Shown here one piece after another: positions 43,946-55,657 of a stretch of DNA of 64,000 nucleotides. The notes under the pieces are model-generated. The model was not told the DNA's origin and did no database searches. It saw only the letters and a list, made by a program, of their open reading frames with translations. The DNA is from Datura wrightii (Eukaryota; Streptophyta; Magnoliopsida; Solanales; Solanaceae): the NCBI GenBank assembly GCA_035772735.1, contig JASDFA010000001.1:134727001-134791000 (forward strand), given 5' to 3'. The first letter of the stretch is position 1. The number at the start of each line of letters is the position of its first letter. A program made the translations under genes and the position numbers.

Positions 43946-46293
43946 TGTCACGCCCCGCCTTGGGAGGCATGACTGGTAGCTAGTGGCCTACTAGGACCTG
44001 GACTGCTGGACAACTGAGCCTAAGCACTTCTGGTGCCAGGCTGGCTCTAATTCTTGATTAATGAAAACAACGGGCTATATAACGGCTGTAAATATAGCCT
44101 TCGAGCGACTAGGCCTATAGCCACCTATAGGAATATAACAGCTAACCAGAACAACTGAGCATAAGGGAACCTATGCGGGTCGACAAGGCCACCATGCTGA
44201 CTAGTTATCACTGAAAAGTATAATCAAGTGTTGAACTGATCTATGACCGACAAGGTCACCAACTGACAACTGAACAAGGCCCCACACGACTATCACATGC
44301 AAACAGAAACATACATATGGCCCCACACGACTGGTACAACTAACCACAGGGAATATACAATCCACCAGCCTCTAAGAATAATAAGATGGTCGGGACAGCG
44401 CCCCGGCCTACCCATACTGTACAAACAAAAAGCGAATTAAACCTCTAGCTGTCAAGCTCCGAATGACAGGAGGTGAGGACTCTGTACGCTGGCTGGAACT
44501 ACGAGGGATCTGCTCCTCGTCTATGAGTACCTGCAGGCGAGTAATGCAGCACCCCAAAATGGGCGTCAGTACCAGTGGTACTGAGTATGCAAGCAATAAC
44601 TGAAAATAACTGAAAGCAAACAATAATACTGATAGATACTGAAGTAATAGGAGATGGGCTGAGACTGACTGAAAAGAGCGTAACTTTACTGAAGAGAGTA
44701 AGAGTCATACCTGATAACATGGCGGTCTACTTTCTATCTATAAATAACTAACACAACATAGAATACAAGAACCTTACCAGCCCCCATAAGCCGTAAGGTA
44801 CAAACCAGCACACAATCTATATACCCCTACCCAGGTCATACCATCCACCTAGTAACTATAAGCACCCAGCGGGCCCCCTGGGTATGCAACTTGGGCTCGC
44901 TGGGCCCCTGATTGTAGTTGTCTGTAAGTCCGAAGGACTTTTGAAATCCGAAATCTGAAATCTGAAATCTGAAAACTATATTCTGCACCCCGGGCGCAAG
45001 CGCTCGACAGAGGGTGTGGTATAGTGCTGATCAGCCTGCTATGGGGATCTACATCCCATCTTCGTCTGCTGGCGGACAGCATGCCACTCCGTAGAGCAAC
45101 GTATCCTCACCCTCTGGAGGGTGAGTCGACACAACTATTAACCCTGGAGAGGTCAAGGAAGCTCTAAGGGTGCCCAACACAGAACAATCATGTCTCCACA
45201 GATAGAAATAACTGCATGTAATATATATATATATATATATATATATATTGAATTTGATAATAATATTTATATTCTGGTATTCTGTTCTGAATCTCATACT
45301 AAAATATACTGAATCTGATACTAAAATATGATGAATCTGATACTGAAATATATTGAATCTGATACTGAGATATACTGAGTCTGAAATAATATCTCCGGAA
45401 CATTTTGCTAGGAATTATACTGTTTTACTGAGTTTCATGTTGAACATTGTATAATAATACTAACATGCTACTGAACTCATACTGAATATAATATATGGCT
45501 TCTGAAACATTCTACTGGAATTTGTACTATTTTTCTATACTGGAACTACTAGCTTGTCGAAAGAAACTGGCTTTACATACCTCAACTTCCGACATTCTGA
45601 TTAACTGGCGTAGCTCGGCTAGTATTCAGCTATTCCTCCCAACTGTATTCATATTCACGAAAGAATAGAACTAATTCTACTGTTATTTTTGAAAGAAACC
45701 ATACTTATGGATATACCTACTGCCTATTCATTAACTTATCGGAAAACAGCCGAAAACTCATAATTTCTTAGAAGTTTAGAAGGGAGAAATACTCACTTTA
45801 ATGCTGGGAGTATATTAACACTAGTTTGGAGCAATTCCATTTGTGTTGGATCGGTGAGACGATGATTCGTTGGCCGAATTTCACGAAACTAAATCCGTAG
45901 GAATGCACCCTGCAGCTTTATACTTCGCTACCCGAAGTTAATTCAATTTTTACTACGTTTGATGGCGTAAACGGAAGGAAATTTATGTTGAACCTTCATC
46001 CCTCGCCTATTTCTATTCGTTCTCTGGAAATGAAGAATGAAAATGACCAAAAAAAACTAAAGTGGGGCTTTATATACTTTGAACTGAACCCCCTTTAAGT
46101 CGCATTTGTCGAATGCGATTTGTAAGTCGCATTTGTCGAATGCGATTTATAAGTCGCATTTGCCTTGCGACGCTCCGACTTGGCGCTTGTCCGATCTCTC
46201 CCTGGGCCCTTTTCTCGCACGTATGGCATTCTAAAACTCTTAACCGACATGCGAAGAGGTCAACTAAGTGTCAAGAACTTACGGGGTGTAACA
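43946..46293 (-). repeat. A3 3' LTR, full length
   Basis: 2348 bp, TGTCACGCCCC (43946) to GGGGTGTAACA (46293). TATATAAA at 46069-46076 (minus), 73-codon frame open at 44499-44720, 22-bp repeats at about 45290-45370, and a TA dinucleotide run at about 45221-45249. By eye it is nearer to the LTR at 62326 than to its own partner at 51465. Confidence 0.9.
45221..45249. repeat. TA microsatellite in the A3 LTR
   Basis: About 14 TA units. The other A LTRs have only a few units here (e.g. 63613-63622), so this is a local expansion. Confidence 0.8.
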
Positions 46294-46568
46294 TCCTACC
46301 CCCCTAAAGAACATTTGTCCTCAAATGTTAACTTTTGTTTACAGAAATTTTAACTTGTTCTACTTATTCTGGAAAAATTTCAGCAGAGTTTCCCCTGTAA
46401 TATTAACTATTTCAAAAATCCTGAAACACTGAAAAGTCTAATACCGGTACTCCATATAATACTATAGCATTCTTTTCATAATAAACTGAAGTCAACATCT
46501 CATTTATACACATAATTATAAAGCAACTCGTAAAACAACAATATCAACATACCTCTGGCTGACTAAGT
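46294..46568 (-). other. A3 PPT, AGGA hairpin and 3' UTR
   Basis: Minus-strand PPT TTTAGGGGGGTAGGA at 46294-46308; hairpin AACATTTG-AGGA-CAAATGTT at 46310-46329. Against A1 the stem shows a paired change: one C-G pair became T-A. The remainder is non-coding. Confidence 0.7.
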
Positions 46569-47024
46569 CTAAAATAACTGAGGGTATCTGGCTCTCATAT
46601 CTTCTTCTGCTTCCGACGTCATGTCCTCTCGGTTCCTGTTAGGCCATAAAACATTGACAAAAGAAATATCTTTAGTTCTTAATCTGCGAATCTGCCGGTT
46701 TAGTATGGCTACTGGAACTTCTTCATAGGCCAACTTCTCTATAACCTGAACATCTTGGACTGGGACAATTCTGGAGGGATCTCCTATGCACTTTCTCAGC
46801 ATTGATACATGGAATACTAGGTGGACAGATTCTAACTCTGGAGGTAAGTCTAACTCATATGCCACTTGGCCTATTCTTTGGCAAATCTGATAAGGCCCAA
46901 CAAACCTCGGGCTGAGCTTTCCTTTCTTGCAAAATCTCATTACATCCTTCATCAGTGAAACTTTCAGAAACACCCAATCACCCACATTAAATTCCATGTT
47001 TCTGCGCCGCACATCAGCATACAA
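46569..47024 (-). pseudogene. A3 integrase C-terminus and chromodomain
   Basis: 151 open codons starting just after a stop: YADVRRRNMEFNVGDWVFLKVS, FCKKGKLSPRFVGPYQICQRIGQVAYELDLPPEL (GPY/F module), HVSMLRKCIGDPSRIV, then the chromodomain VLWPNRNREDMTSEAEEDMRARYPQLF, uninterrupted, where A1 and A2 are frameshifted. It was once continuous with the integrase frame to the right; a TAG near 47037-47039 separates them. Confidence 0.8.
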
Positions 47025-47036
47025 TTTTTGGCGGCT

Positions 47037-47915
47037 CTAAGTAGTCAGTAAACGTTCTCTGATAAGCTTTACTTTTTCCTCTAACTGATGAATGATATCT
47101 GTCCCAATCAATGCTGATTCGCCTATCTCAAACCAACCAACCGGAGATCTGCACTTTCGCCCATATAATGCCTCATAAGGCGCCATCTGAATAGCTGAAT
47201 GGTAAATATTATTATAGGAGAACTCAATGAGTGGTAATTCTTCATCCCAGTTACCTCCGAAATCCAACACACATGCTCGCAACATATCCTCGAGCGTTTG
47301 AATGGTGCGTTCTGCCTGCCCACCTGTCTGAGGATGAAAAGTTATGCTCAGGTTAACCTGCGTCCCCAAGCCTCTCTGAAATGATTGCCAGAATTTTGCT
47401 ATAAATGGCGCCCCTCTATCGGAGAAAATGGACACTAGAACACCATGCAACCTAACTATTTCTCTTATATACAGCTCAGGGTAATCCTCACCGGAAGAGG
47501 TAGCCCTTACTGGCAGAAAATAAGCTGATTTTGTCAGTCTGTCAACAATCACCCAAATCGAATCATATCTACACCTGGTGCGGGGTAATCTTGCTACAAA
47601 ATCCATATTTACTGGTTCCCATTTCCATAGAGGCACAACTATATTCAGAGTCAGTCCGCCTAGTTTCGGATGTTCAGTTTTTACCTGCTGGCAGTTGGGA
47701 CACTGAGCTAAGAATTTTGCTATCCCCTTCTTCATTCCTGGCCACGAGTAGATTTCTTTTATATCATGGTACATTTTCTTCAAACCTGGGTGGAGAGAAT
47801 AACGGTCATAATGTACCTCGCCCATAATCTGCAGGAGAAGCCCTGCAACGTCTAGACCACAAAGGAGATCTATATATCGCAATATCCCATCCTCGGTTAT
47901 TTGAAAATCTGTCAC
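47037..47915 (-). pseudogene. A3 integrase core, 292 open codons
   Basis: The best integrase in the window. The zinc-binding set is complete: His35, His42 (HPG), Cys72 and Cys75 (HX6HX29CX2C). The catalytic triad is complete: Asp105 in NMDFV, Asp166 in FSDRG, Glu202 in GQAER, with exactly 35 residues between Asp166 and Glu202 (DD35E). YGRKCRSPVGWFEIGES follows near residue 255. It would join element DNA to the target with 5-bp duplications. As part of a broken polyprotein it is not expected to be made normally. Confidence 0.85.
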
Positions 47916-48420
47916 CTCTCCTTGCTGAACTCTGTTTCTAAGCTGAACTAGGATAGGATCTTCACACCGACACTGCGGTGTTTTGGATTACCGCTCTGTT
48001 GTCCTCTATTTCTACTACACGAATGGCTAAACTAGCTAACTGATGCAATTCCCGGGCTAATTCCCATTGCACAGGCTATAAGTATGTCAAACTCCCCATA
48101 GACTTACGTCTAAGGGCGTCTACCACCATATTGGCCCTTCTTGGGTGATACAGAATATTCACATCATAGTCTTTCAACAACTCTGACCAGCGACACTGCC
48201 GCTGGTTCAGTTACTTCTGGGTGAAGATATACTGTAGGCTTTTATGATTAGTGAATATATCTATGCGGACGTCATACAAGTAATGTGTCCATATCTTCAA
48301 GGCATGAGTCACTGCGGATAATTCCAGGTCATGGGTAGGATAGTTCTTTTCATGTTTCCTCAGCTGTCTGGAAGCATAAACAATTACTTTACCATGCTTC
48401 ATCAACACACATCCTAACCC
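47916..48420 (-). pseudogene. A3 RNase H and linker, broken
   Basis: 48211-48408 holds HGKVIVYASRQLRKHEKNYPTHDLELSAVTHALKIW and IFTNHKSLQYIFTQK. The catalytic Asp of TDH is Asn, a single G-to-A change absent from A1 and A2. A TAA two codons later ends the frame. The linker to integrase (VVADALRRKSMGSL region, 48090-48180) is frameshifted. Confidence 0.75.
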
Positions 48421-49275
48421 AACACCCTAAGCGTCACAATAAACTTCATAACCTTCTGTACCTTTTGGCAATTCTAACACTGGAGCTGATGTTAGCTTGT
48501 CTTTCAATTCCTGGAAGCTCTACTCACATGCCTCAGTCCACTGAAATTTTGCTGCCTTTTGCTTCAGCTTAGTCAGAGGTGCTGCTAAGGTGGAAAATCC
48601 TTCAATAAACCTCTTGTAGTACCCTGCTAACCCCAGGAAACTGCGTACCTCGGTCGGAGTGGTAGGTCTGGGCCATGCTTTTACTGCTTCTATTTTCTAG
48701 GTATCTACCTATATACCGGCATCCGACATGATATGACCCGAAAAGGCTACTGAATTCAGCCAGAATTCACATTTTCAGAACTTGGCATATAGCTAAAGGT
48801 CCCTGAGAATCTGGAGCACTGTCCGCAAATACACCAGAATATCGTCAAACACTACCACGAACAAGTCAAGGTATGGTTTGAAAATACTATTCATCAGGTC
48901 CATAAACACGGCTGGAGAATTCAAAATGGACGTATCTGGTCCTAAACGCAGTCTTTGGAATGTCCCTTTCATGAACTCGAACCTGATGATATCCGGACCT
49001 TCAGTCAATTTTGGAGAAATATCTAGCTCCTTGTAACTGATCAAACAGATCATCAATCTTGGGAAGCGGATACTTATTCTTGATAGTAAATTTATTCAGT
49101 TGTCGATAGTCTATACACATGCGGAGGGAACCATCCTTCTTTCTTACAAACAGAACTAGCGCACCCCAAGGTGAAGCACTCGGCCGATAAAGCCCTTGTC
49201 TAACAAATCTTTCAACTGCTCCTTTAGTTCTCTGAGTTCAACAGGAGCCATGCGATAAGGGGGAATTGATATGGG
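48421..49275 (-). pseudogene. A3 reverse transcriptase, badly damaged
   Basis: Recognisable pieces: PISIPPYRMAPVELRELKEQ (about 49200-49270), YRQLNK near 49095, a disrupted FSKID/SGYHQ region, and LDLFVVVFDDILVY in 48793-49056, where the residue before the catalytic DD pair has been lost by a 3-base deletion. The FGLTNAP segment is scrambled. The TAG shared with A1 and A2 is at 48697-48699. Confidence 0.75.
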
Positions 49276-49869
49276 CTAAGTACCTGGTAATAAATAAATT
49301 GCAAAGTCTATTTCCCTTTCTGGGGGAATACCAGGTAGCTCATTTGTGAATACATCAGGGAATTCATTAACCTCTGGAACAGACTGGAGAGTCGAAGGCT
49401 CTACCCGAACATCCTGAACTCTAACAATGTGGTAAATGCACCCTTTGGCTATCAACTTTCTCGCCCGAAGATAGGAAATAAACCTACCTTTTGGCATAGT
49501 TGTACTGCCCTTCCACTCTCGTACTGCCTCCCCTGGAAAGTGGAATCGGACCGTCTTGGTCCAGCATTCTACATTGGCATAGCATGGAGCTAACCAATCC
49601 ATACCCATAATGGCATCAAAATCAACCATTTCTAACTCTACAAAATCTTCTGTGGTCTGATGGTTAGCAACCTCTACTGTACACCCTCGATAAACCCTTA
49701 TGGATATAATAGAGTCACCAACGGGTGTAGATACTGAAAAGGGTTGCCAAAGTAATTCTGGTACAATACTGAACTTTCGAGCCACTAATGAGATAACATA
49801 GGACAAGGTAGATCCCAGATCGATTAACACATAAGCAGGGTGAGAGAAAATAGTCATCATACCTGTCAC
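49276..49869 (-). pseudogene. A3 retropepsin domain, 197 open codons
   Basis: YVLIDLGSTLSYVISLVARKF (triad DLG) and LVELEMVDFDAIMGMDWLAPCYANVECW-type sequence, intact beyond where A1 and A2 stop. It ends in NELPGIPPEREIDFAIYLLPGT, the linker to the reverse transcriptase. It begins at an internal Met; the frame upstream continues from gag. Confidence 0.8.
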
Positions 49870-51250
49870 AACATCTGGAGACGCCTTTGAATCCTGTCTC
49901 CCTGGTAATGCATAGGTACGGCTTGGGCCTGCACCTGAACTAGAGGCCCCTGATCTGCCTCGGCCTCTACTTGCTGAAATTGAGGGCCTGCGCCCTACCG
50001 ATGCTGCTGAGCTCGCAACTCGGCTGATGCCCTATCTTGTCTATCTCGGTTACCCTGACCCCTGGCTAGACAATATCTCATCACATGACCCTCATGTCTG
50101 CATATATAACACCCTATGGAGCCATATCTGTAAACTCTAAAGTGGCGTCGGCTGCAAATAGGGCAAAGTGGTGGTGTATACCTGCTCTGTTCTTCCCTCC
50201 TCTACTGGGGTGAATCTACTGTTCAAGAACTTCCGCCGGACTCTGACTGTCCTCGGCGACTGAATCTACCCCTCTACTGGTGTGATGGAGGTAGGGGTGT
50301 AGGTGGCCTATCTGACGACCGTGGCCTAGGCCCTCTCCGAATCTCCCTCTGTAACTCATCTGACCTATCCCTGCAGCGCTGTTCTTGACTTGTTCATCTG
50401 CTATCCTGTTGCCGCTGTCTGAGGCCCTCAATAGTCTGAGCAAAAGCCTATACTCGAGCAATATCCATATCTTCCTACAAAGTAACTATCAAACAAGCCT
50501 CAATATACTCTGGGTTCAACCCATAATAAACTGGTGGACTCTGGATGGCATGGTCTACAAAGGCTGGAGCATATCGGGCCAAAGAATCGAACTGCAGGAC
50601 GTATTCTCGAACACTCATCACCCCTTGCTCCAGGCGTACAAACTACTCCATCCGGGCCTATCAGATCTCTCGTGGTAGATAACGGTGCAGGAAGCCCTCT
50701 GGAAAGTTAGACCAGGTCGGAGGGGCAACATCTCTCCCTCGACACCTTTACCAACTCTCATACCACAAAACAATAATATCCCGCAGTCGAAATACCGCCA
50801 ATTCGACCGACTCTGTAGATGTAACATGCATTACCCAGAAAATCTTCTGCATCTGATCCAGGAAATCTGGGGGTCCTCTGTTCGATCTATCTCGGTAAAC
50901 TGCGGGGTACCTAGTGCTAGGAATTCTCGGACCCTCGAAGTACCAGGACCACCTGATGATTCTGCCGCTGTAAGTGGCATTGACTGTCACTGAGTAGCCA
51001 TCATTTGCTCTAACATAACTATTGCACTCCTGACCTCCTAGTTAGATGGTGTAGGTATAGGAACTGTCGGAGGTGGTGTCGTCCCAAGTGGCTCCTGATG
51101 GGGTGGAGACTGTTGGGAAGGTCGGGACGATGCCTCTGTATCGCCCTCATATCGGGCTAATTGTAAACGAGGCTGAGGCATTCTGCTGGTGCCCTCTCCT
51201 ACTGCTATGTCCAATCTTCTGCCTCTGATAGGATGTCACTGATCTGACAT
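49870..51250 (-). pseudogene. A3 gag, broken
   Basis: Start MSDQ at 51248-51250, then TGA (CGA expected). Capsid pieces at 50748-50990 (QKIFWVMHVTSTESVELAVF, LWYESW). The zinc knuckle CYICRHEGHVMRYC at 50070-50111 is intact (CX2CX4HX4C). Gln, not stop, at the position of the TAG in A1 and A2. Several frameshifts in the capsid C-terminal part. Confidence 0.8.
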
Positions 51251-51464
51251 TTTATCTGCAAACAAAGAGTATAATAAGCTTTAGGGACTCAACCCTATAC
51301 TGTACTGCTCTATGGCACGACTGAGTATGAAGAAAGAGTAACCACCCTATCATGCCTTGCAGCCTCCTACCTATGGTATGTTGAGCACAATACATCCATA
51401 GACAAGACACTACTTAGCACGACTTGCAGACTCCATGGAATGCGACCTGCTCAGATACCAAGTT
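51251..51464 (-). other. A3 leader with tRNA-Met primer site
   Basis: Leader between LTR and gag, about 200 bases. The primer site TGGTATCTGAGCAG is at 51447-51460 (minus), one mismatch from the chromovirus consensus TGGTATCAGAGC within its first 12 bases. Confidence 0.75.
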
Positions 51465-52308
51465 TGTCACGCCCCACCTTGGGAGGCATGACTGGCACAT
51501 GGTGCCCTACTAGGACCTAGACTGCTGGACTACTGAGACTAAGCACTTTTGGTGCCAGGCTGGCTCTAATTATGGATTTATGAGAACAACGGGCTATATA
51601 ACGACTATAAGTACAACCTCTGGCCGACTAGGCCTATAGCCACCTGTAGGAATATAACAGCTAACCAGAACAACTAAGCATAAGGGAACCTATGCGGGAC
51701 GACAAGGCCACCATGCTGACTAGTTATCACTGAAAAGTATAATGAAGTGCTGAACTGATTTGTGACTGACAAGGTCACCAACTGAAAACTACACGGCCGT
51801 CACATGCAAACTGAAACATACATACAGCCCCACACGACCGGTACAACTAACCGCAAGGAACATACAATCCGCAAGCCTCTAAGAATAATAAGATGGTCGG
51901 GATAGGGCCCGGCCTACCCATATTGTACAAACAAAACGAGAAGTAAACCTTTAGCTTTCAAGCTCTTGATGATAGGAGGTGAAGACTCTGTATGTTAGCT
52001 GGAACTACGAGGGTTCTGCTCCTTGTCTATGAGTACCTATAGGATAGTAATGCAGCGCCCCAAAACGGGCTTCAGTACCACTGGTACTGAGTATGTAAGA
52101 AATAACTGAAAATAAGTGAAAGCAAAAAATAATACTGATAGATAGTGAAGTAATAGGAGACGGGCTGAGACTGACCGAAAAGAGCGTAACTTTACTGAAG
52201 AGAGTAAGAATCATCGCGGTCTACTTTCTATCTATTAATAACTAACACAACATAGAATACAAGAACCTTACCAGCCCCCATAAGCCGTAAGGTACCAACC
52301 AGCACACA
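51465..52308 (-). repeat. A3 5' LTR, truncated (inner 844 bp)
   Basis: From TGTCACGCCCCACC at 51465 to CAGCACACAA at about 52308, where it meets a + strand A LTR. The outer 1.5 kb, with promoter and TATA box, is gone. The 73-codon frame is partly retained (52005-52214). Confidence 0.85.
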
Positions 52309-54290
52309 AATTAACTTCAGGTAGCGAAGTATAAAGCTGCAGGGAGCATTCCTGCGGAGTTAGCTTTGCGAAATTTAGCTGGAGAATCGTCGTCACACCG
52401 AGCCAAGGTAAGTGGAATTGCTCCAAACTAGGTTTAACATACTCCCAACATTAAAGTGAGTATTTCTCCCTGCTAGACTTCCGAGAAATAGCGAATTTTT
52501 GGTCGTTCTTCGATAAGTCGAAGAATAGGCAGTACGTTTAGCCATAATATGGTTTCTTTCCAAAATAATAGTAGAATTAATTCTATTCTTTCGTTAATAT
52601 GAATATAGTTGGGAGAAATAGCTGAATACTAGTCGAGCTACACCAGTTAATCAGAAAGTCGGCAGGTGAGGTATGTAAAGCCAGTTTCTTTCGGTAAGCT
52701 AGTGGTTCTAGTATAGAAAAATAGTACGAATTTTGGTAGAGTGTTTCAGAGGTCGTATATTATGTTCAGTATGAAATTTAGTAAGCATGTTAGAAATATA
52801 ATACAGTGTTCAGCATGAAATTCAGTAAAACAGTGTAATTCCCAATAGAATATTCCAGAAATATTATTTCAGACTCAGTATATCTCAGTATCAGATTTAA
52901 CATATTTCAGTATTAGATTCAGCATATTTCAGTATTAGATTCAGTATATTTTAGTATGATATTCAGAACAGAATACCAAATCATAAATATTATTGTCAGA
53001 TCCAGTATATATATTCCATGTGCCAATTGCTATTTGTGGAGACATGATTGTTCTTTGTTGGGCACCCTTAGAGCTTCCTTGACCGCCTTAGGGTTAATAG
53101 TTGTGCCGAATCGCCATCCAGAGGGTGAGGATATGTCGCTCTACAGAGTGGCATGCCGTCCGCCAGCGGATGAAGATGGGATGCTGATTCCCCATAGCAG
53201 GCTGATCAGCACTATACCACACCCCTTGTCGAGCGCTTGCACCCGGGGTGAAGATTTTAGTTTTCAAATTACAGATTTCAGATTTTATATTTCAAGAGTC
53301 CTCCAGACTTAGATACAACTATGGTCAGGGGCCCAGCGAGCCTAAGTTGCATACCCAAGGGGACGGCTGGATGCTCATAGTTACTAGGTGGATGGTATGA
53401 CCTGGGTAGGGTTATATAGATTGTGTGCTGGTTGGTACCATATGGCTTATGGGGGCTGGTAAGGCTCTTGTATGCTATGTTGTGTTAGTTATTAGTAGAT
53501 AGAAAGCAGACCGCCATGTTATCAGGTATGACTCTTACTCTCTTCAGTAAAGTTACGCTCTTTTCGGTCAGTCTCAGCCCGTCTCCTATTACTTCACTAT
53601 CTATCAGTATTATTGTTTGTTTTCAGTTATTTTCAGTTATTGCTTACATACTTAGTACCAGTGGTACTGACGCCCGTTTTGGGGCGCTGCATTACTATCC
53701 TGCAGGTACTCATAGACAAGGAGAAGAACCCTCGTAGTTCCAGCCAGCATACAGAGTCTTCACCTCCTATCATCAAGAGCTTGACAGCTAAAGGTTTACT
53801 TGCCGTTTTGTTTGTACAGTATGGGTAGGCCGGGGCCCTGTCCCGACCATCTTATTATTCTTAGAGGCTTGCGGATTGTATATTCCTCATGGTTAGTTGT
53901 ACCGGTCATGTAGGGTCGTATGTATGTTTCAGTTTGCATGTGACGGCCGTGTGGGGCCTTGTTCAGTTGTTAGTTGGTGACCTTGTCAGTCACAAATCAG
54001 TTCAGCACTTGATTATACTTTTTAGTGATAACTAGTCAGCATGGTGGCCTTGTCGGCCCGCATAGGTTCCCTTATGCTCAGTTGTTCTGGTTAGCTGTTA
54101 TATTCCTACAGATGGCTATAGGCCTAGTCGGCCGAAAGCTGAATTTACATCCGTTATATAGCCCATTTTCAAAATAAATCCAGAATTAGAGCCAGCCTGG
54201 CACCAGAAGTGCTTAGGCTCAGTAGTCCAGTAGTCTAGGTCCTAGTAGGGCACCAGGTGCCAGTCATGCCTCCCAAGGCGGGGCGTGACG
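52309..54290 (+). repeat. + strand A LTR lacking its first about 360 bp
   Basis: Starts at ATTAACTTCAGGTAGCG and ends GGGCGTGACG at 54290 (final A changed to G), followed by TTGTT (54291-54295) as in A1 and A2. It lacks the TATA box. 22-bp repeats at about 52880-52967; the 73-codon frame is open at 53516-53737. Its own element body is missing: this is the right end of a deleted + strand element. Confidence 0.85.
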
Positions 54291-54291
54291 T

Positions 54292-55381
54292 TGTTAAAAT
54301 CATGCATACTTTAAATAGACTTTATAAGTGAAAGTCATAGATTCATACGTGGGTAATTTGTAAACCATTTAATCATGTTAAATACTCATCATTCTTCAAA
54401 ATCATGCAACATCAACTTGACTTTTAATGAAACTTGCATAATTGGGCAGAATTCATCTAAAACTACAAATCATGAATTTATAATTTATTTGTACATAAAA
54501 TCCTCCCATGAATCTTAAAACGTCATTTGAAACCTAAAGGGAATTGACCCATAAATAAAGTATAAAGAATTTTATAAACTTGAGTTAAAACCGCATAAGA
54601 TCAAACACATTAATACATGAACTTGAGGAGAAATTTGGGAAAGAGAGTAAAAGGAAACTCTTATTCATGGTTCTACATACTTTGGTCACCAGAATCTACA
54701 CCCTTCCTTGAAAGCCTAAGGGATTTGGAGAAGAACTTATAAAATTCTAGGCTTGATCTCCTATGGGATCCTCTAAAATTGCATGCATGGGAAGGGAATG
54801 GGTTAAAATAGGCTAAACCCTCTTAACAGAGCTTAAAACGATGTTAGCACTTAGGAGCTTAATAATTATGAAAACACCCTTACAAATTTCACAGGTCAAC
54901 TAGCATTGCTAGTCCCAATGAGGGACTGGACGAGTTGTTTCCAAACTAGACAAATTCCAATCCTACGAAACTTCTTCAACTAATGACTAACATGACGAGT
55001 CATTAACAGGGACGATGATGTGTTACTTTCTTTCGTTTTCACCACTAGAAATCTCATCCTTCAATCTCAACCATTCTAATAATGAGCCAATTGACGAGTC
55101 ATGAAGTGACATCACGGCTCGTTCCTTAACTCGTTAAGTCTCCTAATCTGAAATTTTCCTCAACACATAACGGGCACACTAATGACTCAATGAGTCAAAT
55201 GAAAAGTCGTTATGCCATCCGTGGTAACCCCCTAACAATGATTCCTTACAAGTCTGCCATCACTTAACGAGCCACTGAATGATTTATCGGGTGACTTGAA
55301 AAGTCGTTCTGTGACCTGGCATAGATTTTTCATGTTTTCTCTGCTTCAATGGATCTTAGGGACTTTCGGGTTATTAAAATA
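54292..55381 (-). repeat. B3 3' LTR (block X3)
   Basis: Third copy, more diverged. About 60 bases are missing just inside its left edge: TTGTTA runs directly into AAATCATGCATAC, whereas X1 has TTGTTAGCCATGG... and TTAAAATCATG further on. Confidence 0.75.
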
Positions 55382-55657
55382 TCTCCCCCTTGGGAACACT
55401 CGTCCTTGAATGTGGGTCAATATACTGAATAGCTGGAGAAGGAACTGCAATCCCAAATACTGAGTATCTGAAGCTGAAAACTGACGGAGTGACTGCCTAT
55501 GGACTGATATATATGACTGAACTAAATTCATGAATCACACATACACATGTTGACATAAAGGAAATTGAGAGACATGAATTAGACATGAAACTGAGTAGAG
55601 TAATAAGAAGGAAACTGATACCTTATGCTGGAATTGAGTCAAAAGGGAAAGATATAG
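55382..55657 (-). other. B3 polypurine tract and 3' non-coding
   Basis: PPT CCAAGGGGGAGA at about 55382-55393 (minus), then a decayed AGGA hairpin and non-coding sequence parallel to X1. Confidence 0.6.

Larger units (their letters stand above)
43946..52308 (-). mobile_element. A3: minus-strand Tekay/Del-type element, right LTR truncated
   Basis: Read right to left: partial 5' LTR (51465-52308), tRNA-Met primer site, gag from 51250, protease, damaged reverse transcriptase and RNase H, integrase, chromodomain, PPT, full 3' LTR (43946-46293). It lacks most stops shared by A1 and A2 (Gln at the 9363 equivalent, intact FWQSF and TEHPK in integrase), but shares the TAG after the thumb (48697-48699). 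It is therefore a separate copy of the family in opposite orientation, not an inversion of A1/A2. The right end is fused to a + strand A LTR. Confidence 0.85.

Noticed and set aside
43946..52308. A3 as a simple inversion of A1 or A2
   Set aside because: A3 lacks most stops shared by A1 and A2 and has private lesions (Asn for Asp in RNase H, loss of one residue before the RT DD pair), so it is a distinct copy.
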